A stretch of DNA of 64,000 bases from positions 62,001 through 126,000 of the forward strand of contig CAJFNJ010000021.1 in the NCBI GenBank assembly GCA_904394705.1, read 5' to 3'. The notes under the pieces are model-generated. The model made no database searches, was not told where the DNA came from, and saw only the letters and a program-made list of their open reading frames with translations. Positions 26,963 through 36,427 of the stretch are shown here, piece by piece. The position numbers and the translations under genes are program-made. Source of the DNA: Avimicrobium caecorum. Its GTDB lineage: Bacteria; Bacillota; Clostridia; Oscillospirales; Ruminococcaceae. How positions within the stretch are numbered: position 1 is the first letter of the stretch; each line of letters starts with the position of its first letter.

Positions 26963-28462
26963 ATGAAGTATATCAGTACACGGGACCCGTCCATTCAACT
27001 CACTGCGTCGCAGGCGATCCTCAAGGGTATCTCCCCGGAGGGCGGACTGTTTGTCCCGGAGGAATTTCCTCAGGTGGATCTCGATTTTATCCGGGAGCTG
27101 GAAGGCCTTACCTACTGGGAGCGGGCAGAGCGTGTCATGGCGCTCTATCTGGATGACTTCTCCCGGGAGGATCTGAAGGCCTGCACCGAGGGTGCCTACC
27201 GTGGTACCTTTGACGGCGATCAGCCGGCTCCGGTCCGGGCGGCAAGGGATCTGCGCCTGCTGGAGCTGTGGCATGGCCCCACCTGTGCCTTCAAGGATAT
27301 GGCACTGCAGATGCTGCCCCGTCTGGTTTCCACCGCCCGCCGCAATCTCGGCGATGACCGCCGGGCCATTGTGCTGGTGGCAACCTCGGGCGACACCGGC
27401 AAGGCAGCCCTGGAGGGCTTCCGGGATGTGGACGGCACCGGTATTGCGGTCTTTTACCCGGTGGATGGCGTCAGCCAGATCCAGCGGCTGCAGATGGCAA
27501 CCCAGCAGGGCTCCAATGTGGCAGTCCAGGCTGTGGAAGGCAACTTCGATGACTGCCAGACCGGCGTAAAGCATCTCTTTGCCAAGGAACAGCTGGCAGA
27601 ACGCCTGGGTGAGCAGAAGATGTATCTCACCAGCGCCAACTCCATCAACTGGGGACGGCTGCTGCCCCAGATTGTCTACTATTTCAGCGCCTATGCTGAT
27701 CTGGCTGCTTCGGACGAGATCCAGGTGGGGGACAAGCTCAATGTGGCGGTGCCCACCGGCAACTTCGGCAATATCCTGGCCTGCTATTACGCCAAGCGCA
27801 TGGGACTGCCCATCGGACGGCTGATCTGCGCATCCAACCGCAATGATGTGCTCACCGAATTCCTCACCACCGGCACCTATAACCGGAAGCGGGAATTCCA
27901 TCTCACCAATACCCCGTCCATGGATATCCTGATCTCCTCCAATCTGGAGCGGTATCTGTTCGAGCTGTTCGGACGGGAAGCGAGAGCTGTGGCCTACTGC
28001 ATGTACCGTCTGAATGAGGGCGGGGAGTACTCGGTCACTGCCGAGGCTCTGGATCAGATCCGGGAGGAATTTGCCGCATACAGCTGTGACGATCAGAAGA
28101 CCCTGGACACCATCCGGGAGATCCATGACCGGTGCGGCTATGTGATGGATACCCATACCGCAGTAGCGGTGAACGCACTGGAACAGTACCAGCAGGAGAC
28201 AGGGGACAAGACCCCGGCACTGGTGGTATCCACTGCCAGCCCGTTCAAGTTTGCGGACAGCGTCCTCACAGCATTGGGCCGCGAGGTACCGGCAGGGGAG
28301 TTTGACTGCCTGCGGGCGCTTTCCGAGGTGAGCGGTCTGGCGGTTCCGGCAAGCCTGGCACAGCTGGAGGAGCTTCCGGTGCGGTTCGAAGGGGCTGTGC
28401 GTCCCCAGGAGATGGAGCATGCCCTGCTGCATGCTCTGCGGAAGATGGATGAATCTATGTAG
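26963..28462 (+). CDS. thrC: threonine synthase
   Basis: A 499-residue PLP enzyme of the long threonine synthase class. The N-terminal cap contains YISTRDPSIQLTASQAIL and SPEGGLFVPE; the PLP lysine is in HGPTCAFKDMALQ (about residue 113), and phosphate binding is by TSGDTGKAA. It converts O-phosphohomoserine to threonine. Start after TTGGAGGT. It is a single gene here, without hom or thrB. Confidence 0.95.
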   Translation: MKYISTRDPSIQLTASQAILKGISPEGGLFVPEEFPQVDLDFIRELEGLTYWERAERVMALYLDDFSREDLKACTEGAYRGTFDGDQPAPVRAARDLRLLELWHGPTCAFKDMALQMLPRLVSTARRNLGDDRRAIVLVATSGDTGKAALEGFRDVDGTGIAVFYPVDGVSQIQRLQMATQQGSNVAVQAVEGNFDDCQTGVKHLFAKEQLAERLGEQKMYLTSANSINWGRLLPQIVYYFSAYADLAASDEIQVGDKLNVAVPTGNFGNILACYYAKRMGLPIGRLICASNRNDVLTEFLTTGTYNRKREFHLTNTPSMDILISSNLERYLFELFGREARAVAYCMYRLNEGGEYSVTAEALDQIREEFAAYSCDDQKTLDTIREIHDRCGYVMDTHTAVAVNALEQYQQETGDKTPALVVSTASPFKFADSVLTALGREVPAGEFDCLRALSEVSGLAVPASLAQLEELPVRFEGAVRPQEMEHALLHALRKMDESM

Positions 28463-28516
28463 CAGCTTTCTGCTGCCCGGATGGGAAACAGGAAGCTGCC
28501 GGTTCTCAGGCGATGG

Positions 28517-28681
28517 TCAGCGGGCCTTGAAGGTGGAGCAGTTGGTCTCAGCGGTGCTGCTTGCAAACTGCGGGCCTACCTTGATGGAGGGCGCAGTGCA
28601 GGTCTTCTTGTCACGGTTGTAGACGCAGCTTCCCACTTCACAGGACACCGTGGTCTGACAGGTACAATTCTGCTTTTCCAT
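28517..28681 (-). CDS. DUF1540 Cys-rich small protein
   Basis: A 54-residue protein with six cysteines in a CTCQTTVSCEVGSC...CTAPSIKVG pattern, matching DUF1540, found almost only in Firmicutes. A metal-binding role is likely from the spacing but unproven. Start ATG 28681 follows AAAGGAGATG; an upstream frame extension lacks similarity. It diverges from the phosphoesterase gene. Confidence 0.8.
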   Translation of the reverse strand: MEKQNCTCQTTVSCEVGSCVYNRDKKTCTAPSIKVGPQFASSTAETNCSTFKAR

Positions 28682-28764
28682 GGGTGAATCATCTCCTTTC
28701 GCCTTTATCTTACCCGGACACCGGTTCGGCATACCAAGAAAAATTTACTTCACAGGAGGCGTTT

Positions 28765-29472
28765 ATGGCACTTTATGTAATTGGCGATCTGCATCTTTCG
28801 CTGTCGGGCAACAAGTCGATGGATATATTCCCCGGCTGGCATAACTATGTTGACCGGACCCGGCAGAACTGGCTGGCAAAGATCCAGCCGGAAGATACAG
28901 TCGTGCTCGCCGGAGATACCTCCTGGGGCATGAGTTTCGCAGAGGCCAAAGCTGATTTTGAATTTGTGAATGCCCTGCCCGGACAGAAGATCATTCTCAA
29001 GGGCAACCATGATTACTGGTGGGCGACCATGAATAAAATGAACGCCTTTTTTGCGGAAAACGGCTTTGACACCCTGCATATCCTGCACAACAACCACTAT
29101 CTGGTGGAGGGGATCTGCATCTGCGGCAGCCGGGGCTGGCTCTTCGATCAGGGGGAACCCGCTGATCAGAAGGTCATTGCCCGGGAGGCGGGACGGCTGG
29201 AGGCTTCCATTCAGTCCGCCGGGGACATCCCGGAGGAGAAGGTGGTGTTCCTGCACTATCCGCCGGTGTATGGCGAGCAGCTCTCTCCGGAGATCATCGA
29301 AGTACTGCTCCGGCACAAGATCCGCCGCTGCTATTACGGACATATCCATGGAACCGGATGCAGCTATGCCTTCAACGGCAATTATATGGGGATCGAGTTC
29401 CGGCTGATCTCGGCGGATCATCTGGGCTTTGACCCGGTCCGGATCGAAACACCGGGCGTAATTCTGCCATAA
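28765..29472 (+). CDS. calcineurin-like metallophosphoesterase
   Basis: A 235-residue phosphoesterase with the standard ligand series: GDLHLS at residues 7-12, AGDTSWG, KGNHDYWW, LHYPP and YGHIHG. The fold is cytoplasmic. The substrate is not defined by sequence. Start ATG 28765 follows CAGGAGGC. Confidence 0.9.
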   Translation: MALYVIGDLHLSLSGNKSMDIFPGWHNYVDRTRQNWLAKIQPEDTVVLAGDTSWGMSFAEAKADFEFVNALPGQKIILKGNHDYWWATMNKMNAFFAENGFDTLHILHNNHYLVEGICICGSRGWLFDQGEPADQKVIAREAGRLEASIQSAGDIPEEKVVFLHYPPVYGEQLSPEIIEVLLRHKIRRCYYGHIHGTGCSYAFNGNYMGIEFRLISADHLGFDPVRIETPGVILP

Positions 29473-29610
29473 AACCGGCATTTTTTACCGTTTCGTGAAC
29501 AAAACATCGCCTCTGGTGCTGTTTTTTTCATAAAATCGTATGGATTTCTTATTAAATCTATGGTATACTTGCAAAAGTATATCGTTGTAATTACAGGAGG
29601 ACGAAGATCA

Positions 29611-31041
29611 ATGAAACTCGTTTCGTGCAACAAGCTTGAGAATAACAAGGTAGCTCTGGAAGTTACCGTCACTGCTGAGGAATTCCAGCCCGTTCTGGAT
29701 GTGGTTTACCGCAAGCATGCCAAGGAGATCACCATTCCTGGTTTCCGTAAGGGCAAGGCTCCCAGAGCTTATGTGGAAAAGCAGTATGGCGACTACTTCA
29801 TCGAGGAAGCTGTCAACGACATGTATCCCCAGGCTTATGAGGAAGCCTGCGGCGAGGCCAATGTAACTCCCGTTGAGGCTGCTCAGGTTGAGGTCAAGGA
29901 AGCTTCCAAGGACGGCTTCACCTTCGTGGCTACTGTTACTGTAAAGCCTGAGGTTGAGGTCAAGAACTACAAGGGCCTGAAGGCTCCCAAGGCTGAAGCC
30001 AAGATCGATGAGGCTGATGTGGAGACCACTCTGGCTCAGCTGCGCGATCGTGCTGCCCGTCTGGTAACCATTGAGGATCGTCCCGCTCAGATGAACGATA
30101 CCGTAAACATCAACTTCGAGGGCTTTGCTGACGGCGTTGCTTTTGAAGGCGGCAAGGGTGAAGGCGTGGATCTGGTACTGGGTTCCGGTCACTTCATTCC
30201 CGGCTTTGAGGAGCAGATCGTTGGTCACAGCACCGGCGACAGCTTCGATGTAACTGTTACCTTCCCCGAGGAGTATCATGCTACTGATCTGGCTGGCAAG
30301 CCGGCTGTATTCAAGACCAGCATCAACTCCATCAAGGAGAAGCAGCTGCCTGAGCTGGATGACGACTTTGTAAAGGATGTCAGCGAGTTTGACACTCTGG
30401 ATGAATTGAAGGCCGATATCCGGGCAAGACTCATGGAGAGAGCTGAAGCCAAGTGCGAAGAGGACTATGAGAACGGTCTGGTATCCGCTGTGCTGGAGAA
30501 CACTGTGATCGATCTGCCCCAGTGCATGATCGATACCCGCATCGATGAGATGGTTCAGGACTTCGACTACCGTCTGAGATCCCAGGGCCTGGATCTGAAC
30601 ACCTACTTCCAGTACACTGGCGAGACCCTGCCCGCTATGAGAAAGACCTTCGCTGAGCAGGCTGAGCGTCATGTACGCATCCGTCTGGCTCTGGAGAAGA
30701 TCGCTGAGCTGGAAGGCCTGACCGCTACTCATGAGGATGCGGACAAGGAGATCGCCAAGATCGCCGAGATGTACCACATGGATGAGAAGGAAGTCCGCGA
30801 GAACATGCCTCTCAACGCTCTGAGCCAGGATATCGTAGTCAACAAGGCAATCGAGCTGATCAAGGCCAATGCTGTTGCTGAGCCGGTTGAGGCTGAGGAA
30901 GAGAAGAAGCCTGCCAAGAAGACCGCTGCCAAGAAGACTGCCAAGAAGGCAGAAGAGGCTCCGGCTGAGGGTGCAGAAGAAGCTCCCAAGAAGAAGACCA
31001 CAAGAAAGAAGAAGGCAGAGGAAACCGCTGACGCTGAATAA
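29611..31041 (+). CDS. tig: trigger factor with Lys/Ala-rich C-terminal tail
   Basis: A 476-residue chaperone. The ribosome-binding domain includes GFRKGKAPRAYVEKQYG (residues 44-60), the FKBP-like PPIase domain spans roughly 150-235, and the helical C-domain runs to about 425. The last 50 residues are an added low-complexity tail of KKTAKK, PAEGAEEAPKKK and TTRKKK repeats resembling histone-like tails. Trigger factor meets nascent chains at the ribosome exit. Start ATG 29611 follows ACAGGAGG. clpP and clpX follow, the classic tig-clpP-clpX order. Confidence 0.96.
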   Translation: MKLVSCNKLENNKVALEVTVTAEEFQPVLDVVYRKHAKEITIPGFRKGKAPRAYVEKQYGDYFIEEAVNDMYPQAYEEACGEANVTPVEAAQVEVKEASKDGFTFVATVTVKPEVEVKNYKGLKAPKAEAKIDEADVETTLAQLRDRAARLVTIEDRPAQMNDTVNINFEGFADGVAFEGGKGEGVDLVLGSGHFIPGFEEQIVGHSTGDSFDVTVTFPEEYHATDLAGKPAVFKTSINSIKEKQLPELDDDFVKDVSEFDTLDELKADIRARLMERAEAKCEEDYENGLVSAVLENTVIDLPQCMIDTRIDEMVQDFDYRLRSQGLDLNTYFQYTGETLPAMRKTFAEQAERHVRIRLALEKIAELEGLTATHEDADKEIAKIAEMYHMDEKEVRENMPLNALSQDIVVNKAIELIKANAVAEPVEAEEEKKPAKKTAAKKTAKKAEEAPAEGAEEAPKKKTTRKKKAEETADAE

Positions 31042-31092
31042 GCGCATTTTGACGCTCGCTCTGCCATAAGATGATCCGGAGGTGTCAAAAGT

Positions 31093-31674
31093 ATGAGTTT
31101 AGTTCCGATGGTCGTAGAGCAGACCAACCGTGGAGAGCGTTCCTATGATATTTTCTCCCGACTGCTCAATGACCGAATCGTTATGCTGTGCGAGGAAGTA
31201 ACCGATGCCAGTGCCAGTCTGGTAGTGGCTCAGCTGCTCTATCTGGAAGGCCAGGACCCTGATAAGGATATCCAGCTGTATATCAACAGCCCCGGCGGTT
31301 CGGTAACCGCTGGTATGGCAATCTATGATACCATGCAGTACATCAAATGTGATGTTTCCACCATCTGTATCGGTATGGCAGCTTCAATGGGTGCATTCCT
31401 GCTCTCGTCGGGTGCCAAGGGCAAGCGGTTCGCACTGCCCAACGCGGAGATCATGATCCACCAGCCCTCTGCCGGTACTCAGGGACAGATCACTGATATG
31501 GCGATCCATCTCAAGCGTCTGGAAGTAATCAAGAAGCGGATGAACCGCATCCTGGCAGACAATACCGGCAAGCCGGTGGAAGTTGTCACCGCCGACTGTG
31601 AACGGGATAACTTCATGTCCGCCGAGGAAGCGGCAGAGTACGGCCTGATCGATAAGGTAATCGAACACCGATAA
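31093..31674 (+). CDS. clpP: ATP-dependent Clp protease proteolytic subunit
   Basis: A 193-residue serine protease with catalytic Ser in GMAASMGAFLL, His in EIMIHQPSAG and an Asp near residue 172. It has typical length and starts MSLVPMVVEQTNRGERSYD, so a short propeptide is likely removed. It forms the tetradecameric barrel served by ClpX next door. Confidence 0.97.
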   Translation: MSLVPMVVEQTNRGERSYDIFSRLLNDRIVMLCEEVTDASASLVVAQLLYLEGQDPDKDIQLYINSPGGSVTAGMAIYDTMQYIKCDVSTICIGMAASMGAFLLSSGAKGKRFALPNAEIMIHQPSAGTQGQITDMAIHLKRLEVIKKRMNRILADNTGKPVEVVTADCERDNFMSAEEAAEYGLIDKVIEHR

Positions 31675-31684
31675 AAAAGCGCAC

Positions 31685-31712
31685 GCAGGTGTCTGCTCCG
31701 GCAGGCGCCTGT
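31685..31712 (+). terminator. weak hairpin between clpP and clpX
   Basis: GCAGGTGTCTGC and GCAGGCGCCTG(T) pair with several G-U pairs, followed only by TTTGC. Probably attenuation or processing rather than a full stop. Confidence 0.35.
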
Positions 31713-31749
31713 TTGCTGATTGTGAACAGTATCCAGAATGGAGGACCCT

Positions 31750-33069
31750 ATGCCCAAGTATGACGATACACGCCCGATCCGCTGTTCCTTCTGCGGCAAG
31801 ACCCAGGATAAGGTAGAGCGGATGATCGCCGGACCGAATGGCGTGTATATCTGCAATTACTGTGTGGATCTCTGCTACAATGTTGTACATGAAGGAGAAG
31901 AGCTTGAGCAGAAGCATTCGCACCGGACCATCCGGGAAGAGGTATCCATCGACATCCCCAAGCCGATGGAGATCAAGAAGATCCTGGACGACTATGTCAT
32001 TGGTCAGGACAATGCCAAGAAGGCACTGTCCATTGCGGTTTACAACCACTATAAGCGCATCTATTTCGGCAGCGATGACGCAGAACTTGCCAAGAGCAAT
32101 ATCCTGCTGCTGGGACCCACCGGTGTGGGTAAGACCCTGTTGGCTCAGACCCTGGCCCGGGTACTGAATGTACCCTTTGCCATTGCGGATGCCACCACCC
32201 TGACCGAAGCCGGTTATGTGGGTGAGGATGTGGAGAATATTCTGCTCCGTCTGATCCAGGCTGCTGACTTTGACATCGAGCGGGCAGAGCGCGGCATCAT
32301 CTATATTGATGAGATTGATAAGATCTCCCGCAAGAGCGAGAACCCGTCCATCACCCGGGATGTCAGCGGTGAAGGTGTACAGCAGGCTCTGCTGAAGATC
32401 CTGGAAGGCACCGTTGCCAATGTACCGCCTCAGGGTGGACGCAAGCACCCCCAGCAGGAATTCATCCAGATCGACACCAAGAATATCCTGTTCATCTGCG
32501 GCGGTGCGTTTGAGGGAATCGAAAAGATCATCGAAAGCCGGGTAGCGACCTCGTCCATGGGCTTTGGCGCACAGCTCAAGTCCAACAAGGATAAGGCTCG
32601 GGATGAGTACCTCAAGCAGCTCATTCCCCAGGATCTGGTCAAGTTCGGCCTGATCCCCGAGCTGATCGGCCGTCTGCCCATCCATGCCACCCTGGATTCG
32701 CTGGATGAGGAAGCCCTCAAGCGGATTCTGGTTGAGCCGAAGAATTCCATTGTGCAGCAGTACAAGACCCTGTTCAAGCTGGACGATGTGGAGCTGGAGT
32801 TTGAGGACGAAGCCCTGTCGGCAATCGCCCATAAGGTAATCGAGCGCAAGACCGGTGCCCGTGGCCTGCGGTCGGTGATGGAGGAGATCCTCGGTGACCT
32901 GATGTACACAGCGCCCTCCGATCCCACCATCGAGTCCATTACCATCACAGCGGACTTTGTGAATGGGAAAGGCAGCCCGATGATCACCTACGATCAGCTG
33001 CGGCAGCCTCATAAGCTGCGCTTGAATCCCGAAAAGCCCTCCTCACACCGGAGCGGCACTGCGGGCTGA
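31750..33069 (+). CDS. clpX: Clp protease ATP-binding subunit ClpX
   Basis: A 439-residue unfoldase. The zinc-binding domain uses CSFCGK and CNYCVDLC (residues 12-40); the AAA+ core has GPTGVGKT and IIYIDEIDKI; an IGL/IGF-type ClpP loop is expected near residue 270. Start ATG 31750 follows GGAGGACC; an ATG twelve bases upstream overlaps that site. It feeds substrates to ClpP. Confidence 0.97.
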   Translation: MPKYDDTRPIRCSFCGKTQDKVERMIAGPNGVYICNYCVDLCYNVVHEGEELEQKHSHRTIREEVSIDIPKPMEIKKILDDYVIGQDNAKKALSIAVYNHYKRIYFGSDDAELAKSNILLLGPTGVGKTLLAQTLARVLNVPFAIADATTLTEAGYVGEDVENILLRLIQAADFDIERAERGIIYIDEIDKISRKSENPSITRDVSGEGVQQALLKILEGTVANVPPQGGRKHPQQEFIQIDTKNILFICGGAFEGIEKIIESRVATSSMGFGAQLKSNKDKARDEYLKQLIPQDLVKFGLIPELIGRLPIHATLDSLDEEALKRILVEPKNSIVQQYKTLFKLDDVELEFEDEALSAIAHKVIERKTGARGLRSVMEEILGDLMYTAPSDPTIESITITADFVNGKGSPMITYDQLRQPHKLRLNPEKPSSHRSGTAG

Positions 33070-33101
33070 TCCCCTGGCAGATTCCATCCATGATTTTTCA
33101 C

Positions 33102-33148
33102 ACAGCCAGCCGTCGGGTTTCTTTACTGCCTGTCGGCTGGCTGTTTTA
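33102..33148 (+). terminator. terminator of the tig-clpP-clpX block
   Basis: ACAGCCAGCCG and CGGCTGGCTGT form an 11-bp perfect stem followed by TTTTA; the loop is long (21 bases). Confidence 0.65.
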
Positions 33149-33177
33149 TGGGGAATCCAGGCAAATTTCGGCAATAC

Positions 33178-33206
33178 TTGACAGTTTCAGTCGAATATAC
33201 TATGAT
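33178..33206 (+). promoter_or_regulatory. promoter of the redoxin-like gene
   Basis: TTGACA (33178-33183), 17 bases, TATGAT (33201-33206). Confidence 0.75.
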
Positions 33207-33248
33207 ATTTGTAAGAATGCGCCTGTTTAGGCGGAAAGGCGTGGTTTT

Positions 33249-33794
33249 ATGGAGAATAAGCTGATTTCTTTCGGTGACAAGGCCATAGACTTTACATATC
33301 AGACCCCTTATGGAAAGACATCCACTCTGGAGGAAAAGGTCCAGAAGGCAGATAAAACCTTCCTGATCTTCCTGCGGTATTACGGCTGTACCATCTGTCA
33401 GCTGGATATCCGGGCCTATCGGGAGAACTATCAGAAGTTCCTGGACAAGGATGCCCAGATTCTTCTGGTACTGCAGAGCGCTCCGGCTACCATTGCCGAG
33501 AGCATTACCGAGGAAGAGCTGCGGTTCGAGGTAGCCTGCGATCCCGAGGGCAAGCTCTATGACCTCTATCAGGTGGGGGCAGCCCGGAGCAAGCTGGGGC
33601 TGGCTTCCATCAAGACCATCCGCAAGATCCAGGCAGCCAAGAAGCTGGGTCTGGAGCACGGTGCCTATGAAGGCAATGAGCTCCAGCTGCCGGCAGTGTT
33701 CCTGCTGGACCGTGGTATGAATGTGGTATATGCGCATCGTGCCAAAAATGCCGGAGATATGCCGGAAATCGCCGATTTGCTTGCCAAGCTGTAA
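33249..33794 (+). CDS. AhpC/TSA-type redoxin with CxxC
   Basis: A 181-residue thioredoxin-fold protein: FLIFLRYYGCTICQLDIRAY (residues 38-57) places a CxxC where the active site of AhpC/TSA and thioredoxin proteins lies, and LPAVFLLDRGMNVVYAHR is the conserved beta hairpin. The peroxiredoxin TPxCT signature is absent, so a thiol reductase or a divergent peroxidase are both possible. It has its own strong promoter and terminator between clpX and lon, so it is an independent unit within the protease block. Confidence 0.8.
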   Translation: MENKLISFGDKAIDFTYQTPYGKTSTLEEKVQKADKTFLIFLRYYGCTICQLDIRAYRENYQKFLDKDAQILLVLQSAPATIAESITEEELRFEVACDPEGKLYDLYQVGAARSKLGLASIKTIRKIQAAKKLGLEHGAYEGNELQLPAVFLLDRGMNVVYAHRAKNAGDMPEIADLLAKL

Positions 33795-33813
33795 CGAGCT
33801 GCATACGGATGCC

Positions 33814-33850
33814 CAAGACCTCTGCTGTACGCCTGCAGAGGTCTTGTTTT
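33814..33850 (+). terminator. terminator of the redoxin-like gene
   Basis: CAAGACCTCTGC-tgtacgcct-GCAGAGGTCTTG followed by TTTT. Confidence 0.8.
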
Positions 33851-33865
33851 ACCCTGGTCTTGCTC

Positions 33866-33894
33866 TTGAAAAGCGGACTGTTTTCGTGTATAAT
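33866..33894 (+). promoter_or_regulatory. promoter of lon-engB
   Basis: TTGAAA (33866-33871), 17 bases, TATAAT (33889-33894). No HrcA (CIRCE) or CtsR-like repeat is seen beside it. Confidence 0.7.
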
Positions 33895-33958
33895 AAAACA
33901 ATCATGCGGAAGAATGTGCTTTCGCATGGGATTCTACGAATATATGGAGGTGTGTTTT

Positions 33959-36418
33959 ATGGCGGATACCAAAACTGATATGCTGCCGATTTGCCTGCCG
34001 GTTCTGCCGCTCCGCGGAGTGGTGATGTTCCCGCAGACGATCCTCAATCTGGATGTTGCCCGGGAAAAATCGGCCCGTGCCATCGAGCATGCTATGAAAC
34101 ACAACAGAAAGATTTTTATTGTGGCTCAGAAGGATGTCCAGCAGGAGGACCCGTCTTTTTCCGATCTGTATCGGGTGGGTGTTGTAGCGGAGATCCAGCA
34201 GGTCGTGCGTGCCCGCAACGAAAAGCTGCGCATTATGGTCGAAGGACTGTATCGTGCTGCCATTTCGGATGAGGTCACCGATTTTGAGCCCTTTTTCCTG
34301 GCGGAAGTCACAGAACTGCCCTATCGCGGACTGCGCACCGGCTCCACTGATAAGATGAACGCCCTGATGCGTACCGTCAAGGATCTGTATGAGAGATACT
34401 GTGAACTGTCGCCCAAGATGTCCAAGGATCTGATCCCCAATGCCATGCTCACCGATGACGCGGTGTACCTGGTGGATTATATCGGCGGAAATATGATCCT
34501 CGCCCCTGATAAGAAGCAGACCCTGCTCAATGAAAACAGCATTGCCAAGCGTCTGCAGCTGCTGGCTTCGCTGCTGGAAGGGGAGATCAATATCCTCACC
34601 CTGGAGCGGGAACTCTACGCCAAGGTCAAGGAGCAGATCGACCAGAACCAGCGGGAGTACTATCTCCGGGAGCAGCAGCGTGCCATTGCCGAAGAGCTGG
34701 GCGAAGGGGACAACATCGACAATGAGGCGGATGAGTACCTCAAGAAGATCGAGGCGCTTTCGCTCAATGATGAGGCCAAGGAAAAGCTGACTGCGGAGGT
34801 GCGCAAGCTGCGCAAACTCCATCCCAGCTCTCAGGAGGCCGGTGTTGTGCGGGGCTATCTGGATACCTGTCTGGAACTGCCCTGGAATGTCTACACCAAG
34901 GACAAGATCGACATCAAGGCGGCGGCCCGACTGCTCGACCGGGAGCACTATGGTCTGCAGAAGGTCAAGGAGCGGATTCTGGAACTGCTTGCAGTGCGTC
35001 AGCTGGCGCCGGACATCAACGGACAGATCATCTGTCTGGTGGGCCCGCCCGGTGTGGGCAAGACTTCCATTGCCCGCTCCATCGCCGAAGCCATGGGACG
35101 CAAGTATGTGCGCATGTCCCTGGGCGGCGTCCGGGACGAGTCGGACATCCGGGGTCACCGCAAGACCTACATCGGCTCGATGCCCGGTCGGATCATGGCT
35201 GCCATCAAGCAGGCCGGCAGCAGCAACCCGCTGATGCTGCTGGATGAGGTGGACAAGCTGGGCAGTGACTACCGGGGCGACCCCTCGGCAGCCCTGCTGG
35301 AAGTGCTGGATGGAGAACAGAATTCCGCATTCCGTGACCACTACATCGAGGTGCCCTATGACCTCTCCAAGGTGCTGTTTGTGGCGACTGCCAACACCAC
35401 CGAAACTATTCCCGGCCCGCTGCTGGACCGTATGGAAGTAATCGAGCTCTCGAGTTATACCCGGGAGGAGAAGTTCCAGATTGCCAAGCGGCACCTGGTC
35501 AAGAAGCAGCTCAGCCGGCACGGACTGGATTCCAAGCGGCTGCACATCACCGATGGCGCGCTGTACGCCATCATCGACAGCTACACCCGGGAGGCTGGTG
35601 TCCGGAACCTGGAGCGGAAGATCGGCGAGATCTGCCGCAAGAGCGCCCGGGAGCTGGTAGCCGGTGATGTGGAAAAGGTAAGCGTGACCGAAAAGAATAT
35701 CGAAACCTATCTCGGCCCCAAGCGCTTCAAGCCGGATGACATCTCCGGTAAGGATGAGGTCGGCGTAGTCAACGGACTGGCCTGGACTGCTGTGGGCGGC
35801 GAGATGCTTCAGGTGGAAGTAGCGGTGATGGACGGCAGCGGCAAGCTGCAGCTTACCGGAAGTCTGGGCGATGTGATGAAGGAGTCGGCACAGGCTGCCA
35901 TCAGCTATGTGCGCAGCATGGCGGATCGCTTCGGCATCGACCATGAGTTCTACAAGAACAAGGATATCCACATCCATGTGCCGGAAGGTGCTGTTCCCAA
36001 GGATGGCCCGTCGGCTGGCGTGACCATCACCACAGCGCTGGTATCGGCGCTCACCGGTATTCCGGTGCGGGGCAAGGTTGCCATGACCGGCGAAGTGACT
36101 CTCCGGGGCCGGGTACTGCCCATCGGCGGCCTGCGGGAAAAGACCATGGCTGCATACCGCAACCGGATCAACACCGTGGTAATCCCCCGGCAGAATGTAT
36201 CCGATCTGCATGAGGTGGATGAAGCAGTGAAGAAGGCGATCCGCTTCGTTCCGGCAGATACGGTGGCAGATGTACTGGAAACAGCTCTGTGCTCCATGCC
36301 GCATCCCACCGGAAAGCGGCATGAGGAGAACCATCTGGGCCAGAAAGCGGAATCCAAATCCTTTGAGATCACCGTTCCGAAAGCAGAAACGACCGATCGG
36401 CCTCAGGCGAGCAGATAG
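33959..36418 (+). CDS. lon: Lon ATP-dependent protease
   Basis: An 819-residue LonA. The N-terminal substrate domain starts at LPICLPVLPLRGVVMFP; the AAA+ module has GPPGVGKTSIARS (about residue 361) and LMLLDEVDKLG; the Ser-Lys dyad is in KDGPSAGVTITTAL (about 686) and GGLREKTMAA. It degrades misfolded and regulatory proteins. Start ATG 33959 follows TGGAGGTG; longer in-frame extensions run through the promoter and can be excluded. engB follows nine bases later, as in Bacillus. Confidence 0.97.
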   Translation: MADTKTDMLPICLPVLPLRGVVMFPQTILNLDVAREKSARAIEHAMKHNRKIFIVAQKDVQQEDPSFSDLYRVGVVAEIQQVVRARNEKLRIMVEGLYRAAISDEVTDFEPFFLAEVTELPYRGLRTGSTDKMNALMRTVKDLYERYCELSPKMSKDLIPNAMLTDDAVYLVDYIGGNMILAPDKKQTLLNENSIAKRLQLLASLLEGEINILTLERELYAKVKEQIDQNQREYYLREQQRAIAEELGEGDNIDNEADEYLKKIEALSLNDEAKEKLTAEVRKLRKLHPSSQEAGVVRGYLDTCLELPWNVYTKDKIDIKAAARLLDREHYGLQKVKERILELLAVRQLAPDINGQIICLVGPPGVGKTSIARSIAEAMGRKYVRMSLGGVRDESDIRGHRKTYIGSMPGRIMAAIKQAGSSNPLMLLDEVDKLGSDYRGDPSAALLEVLDGEQNSAFRDHYIEVPYDLSKVLFVATANTTETIPGPLLDRMEVIELSSYTREEKFQIAKRHLVKKQLSRHGLDSKRLHITDGALYAIIDSYTREAGVRNLERKIGEICRKSARELVAGDVEKVSVTEKNIETYLGPKRFKPDDISGKDEVGVVNGLAWTAVGGEMLQVEVAVMDGSGKLQLTGSLGDVMKESAQAAISYVRSMADRFGIDHEFYKNKDIHIHVPEGAVPKDGPSAGVTITTALVSALTGIPVRGKVAMTGEVTLRGRVLPIGGLREKTMAAYRNRINTVVIPRQNVSDLHEVDEAVKKAIRFVPADTVADVLETALCSMPHPTGKRHEENHLGQKAESKSFEITVPKAETTDRPQASR

Positions 36419-36427
36419 GAGATTGGC

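Noticed and set aside
25988..28432. Long minus-strand frame opposite the dipeptidase and thrC
   Set aside because: Antisense shadow created by GC-rich third positions; the plus-strand genes carry full catalytic motifs.
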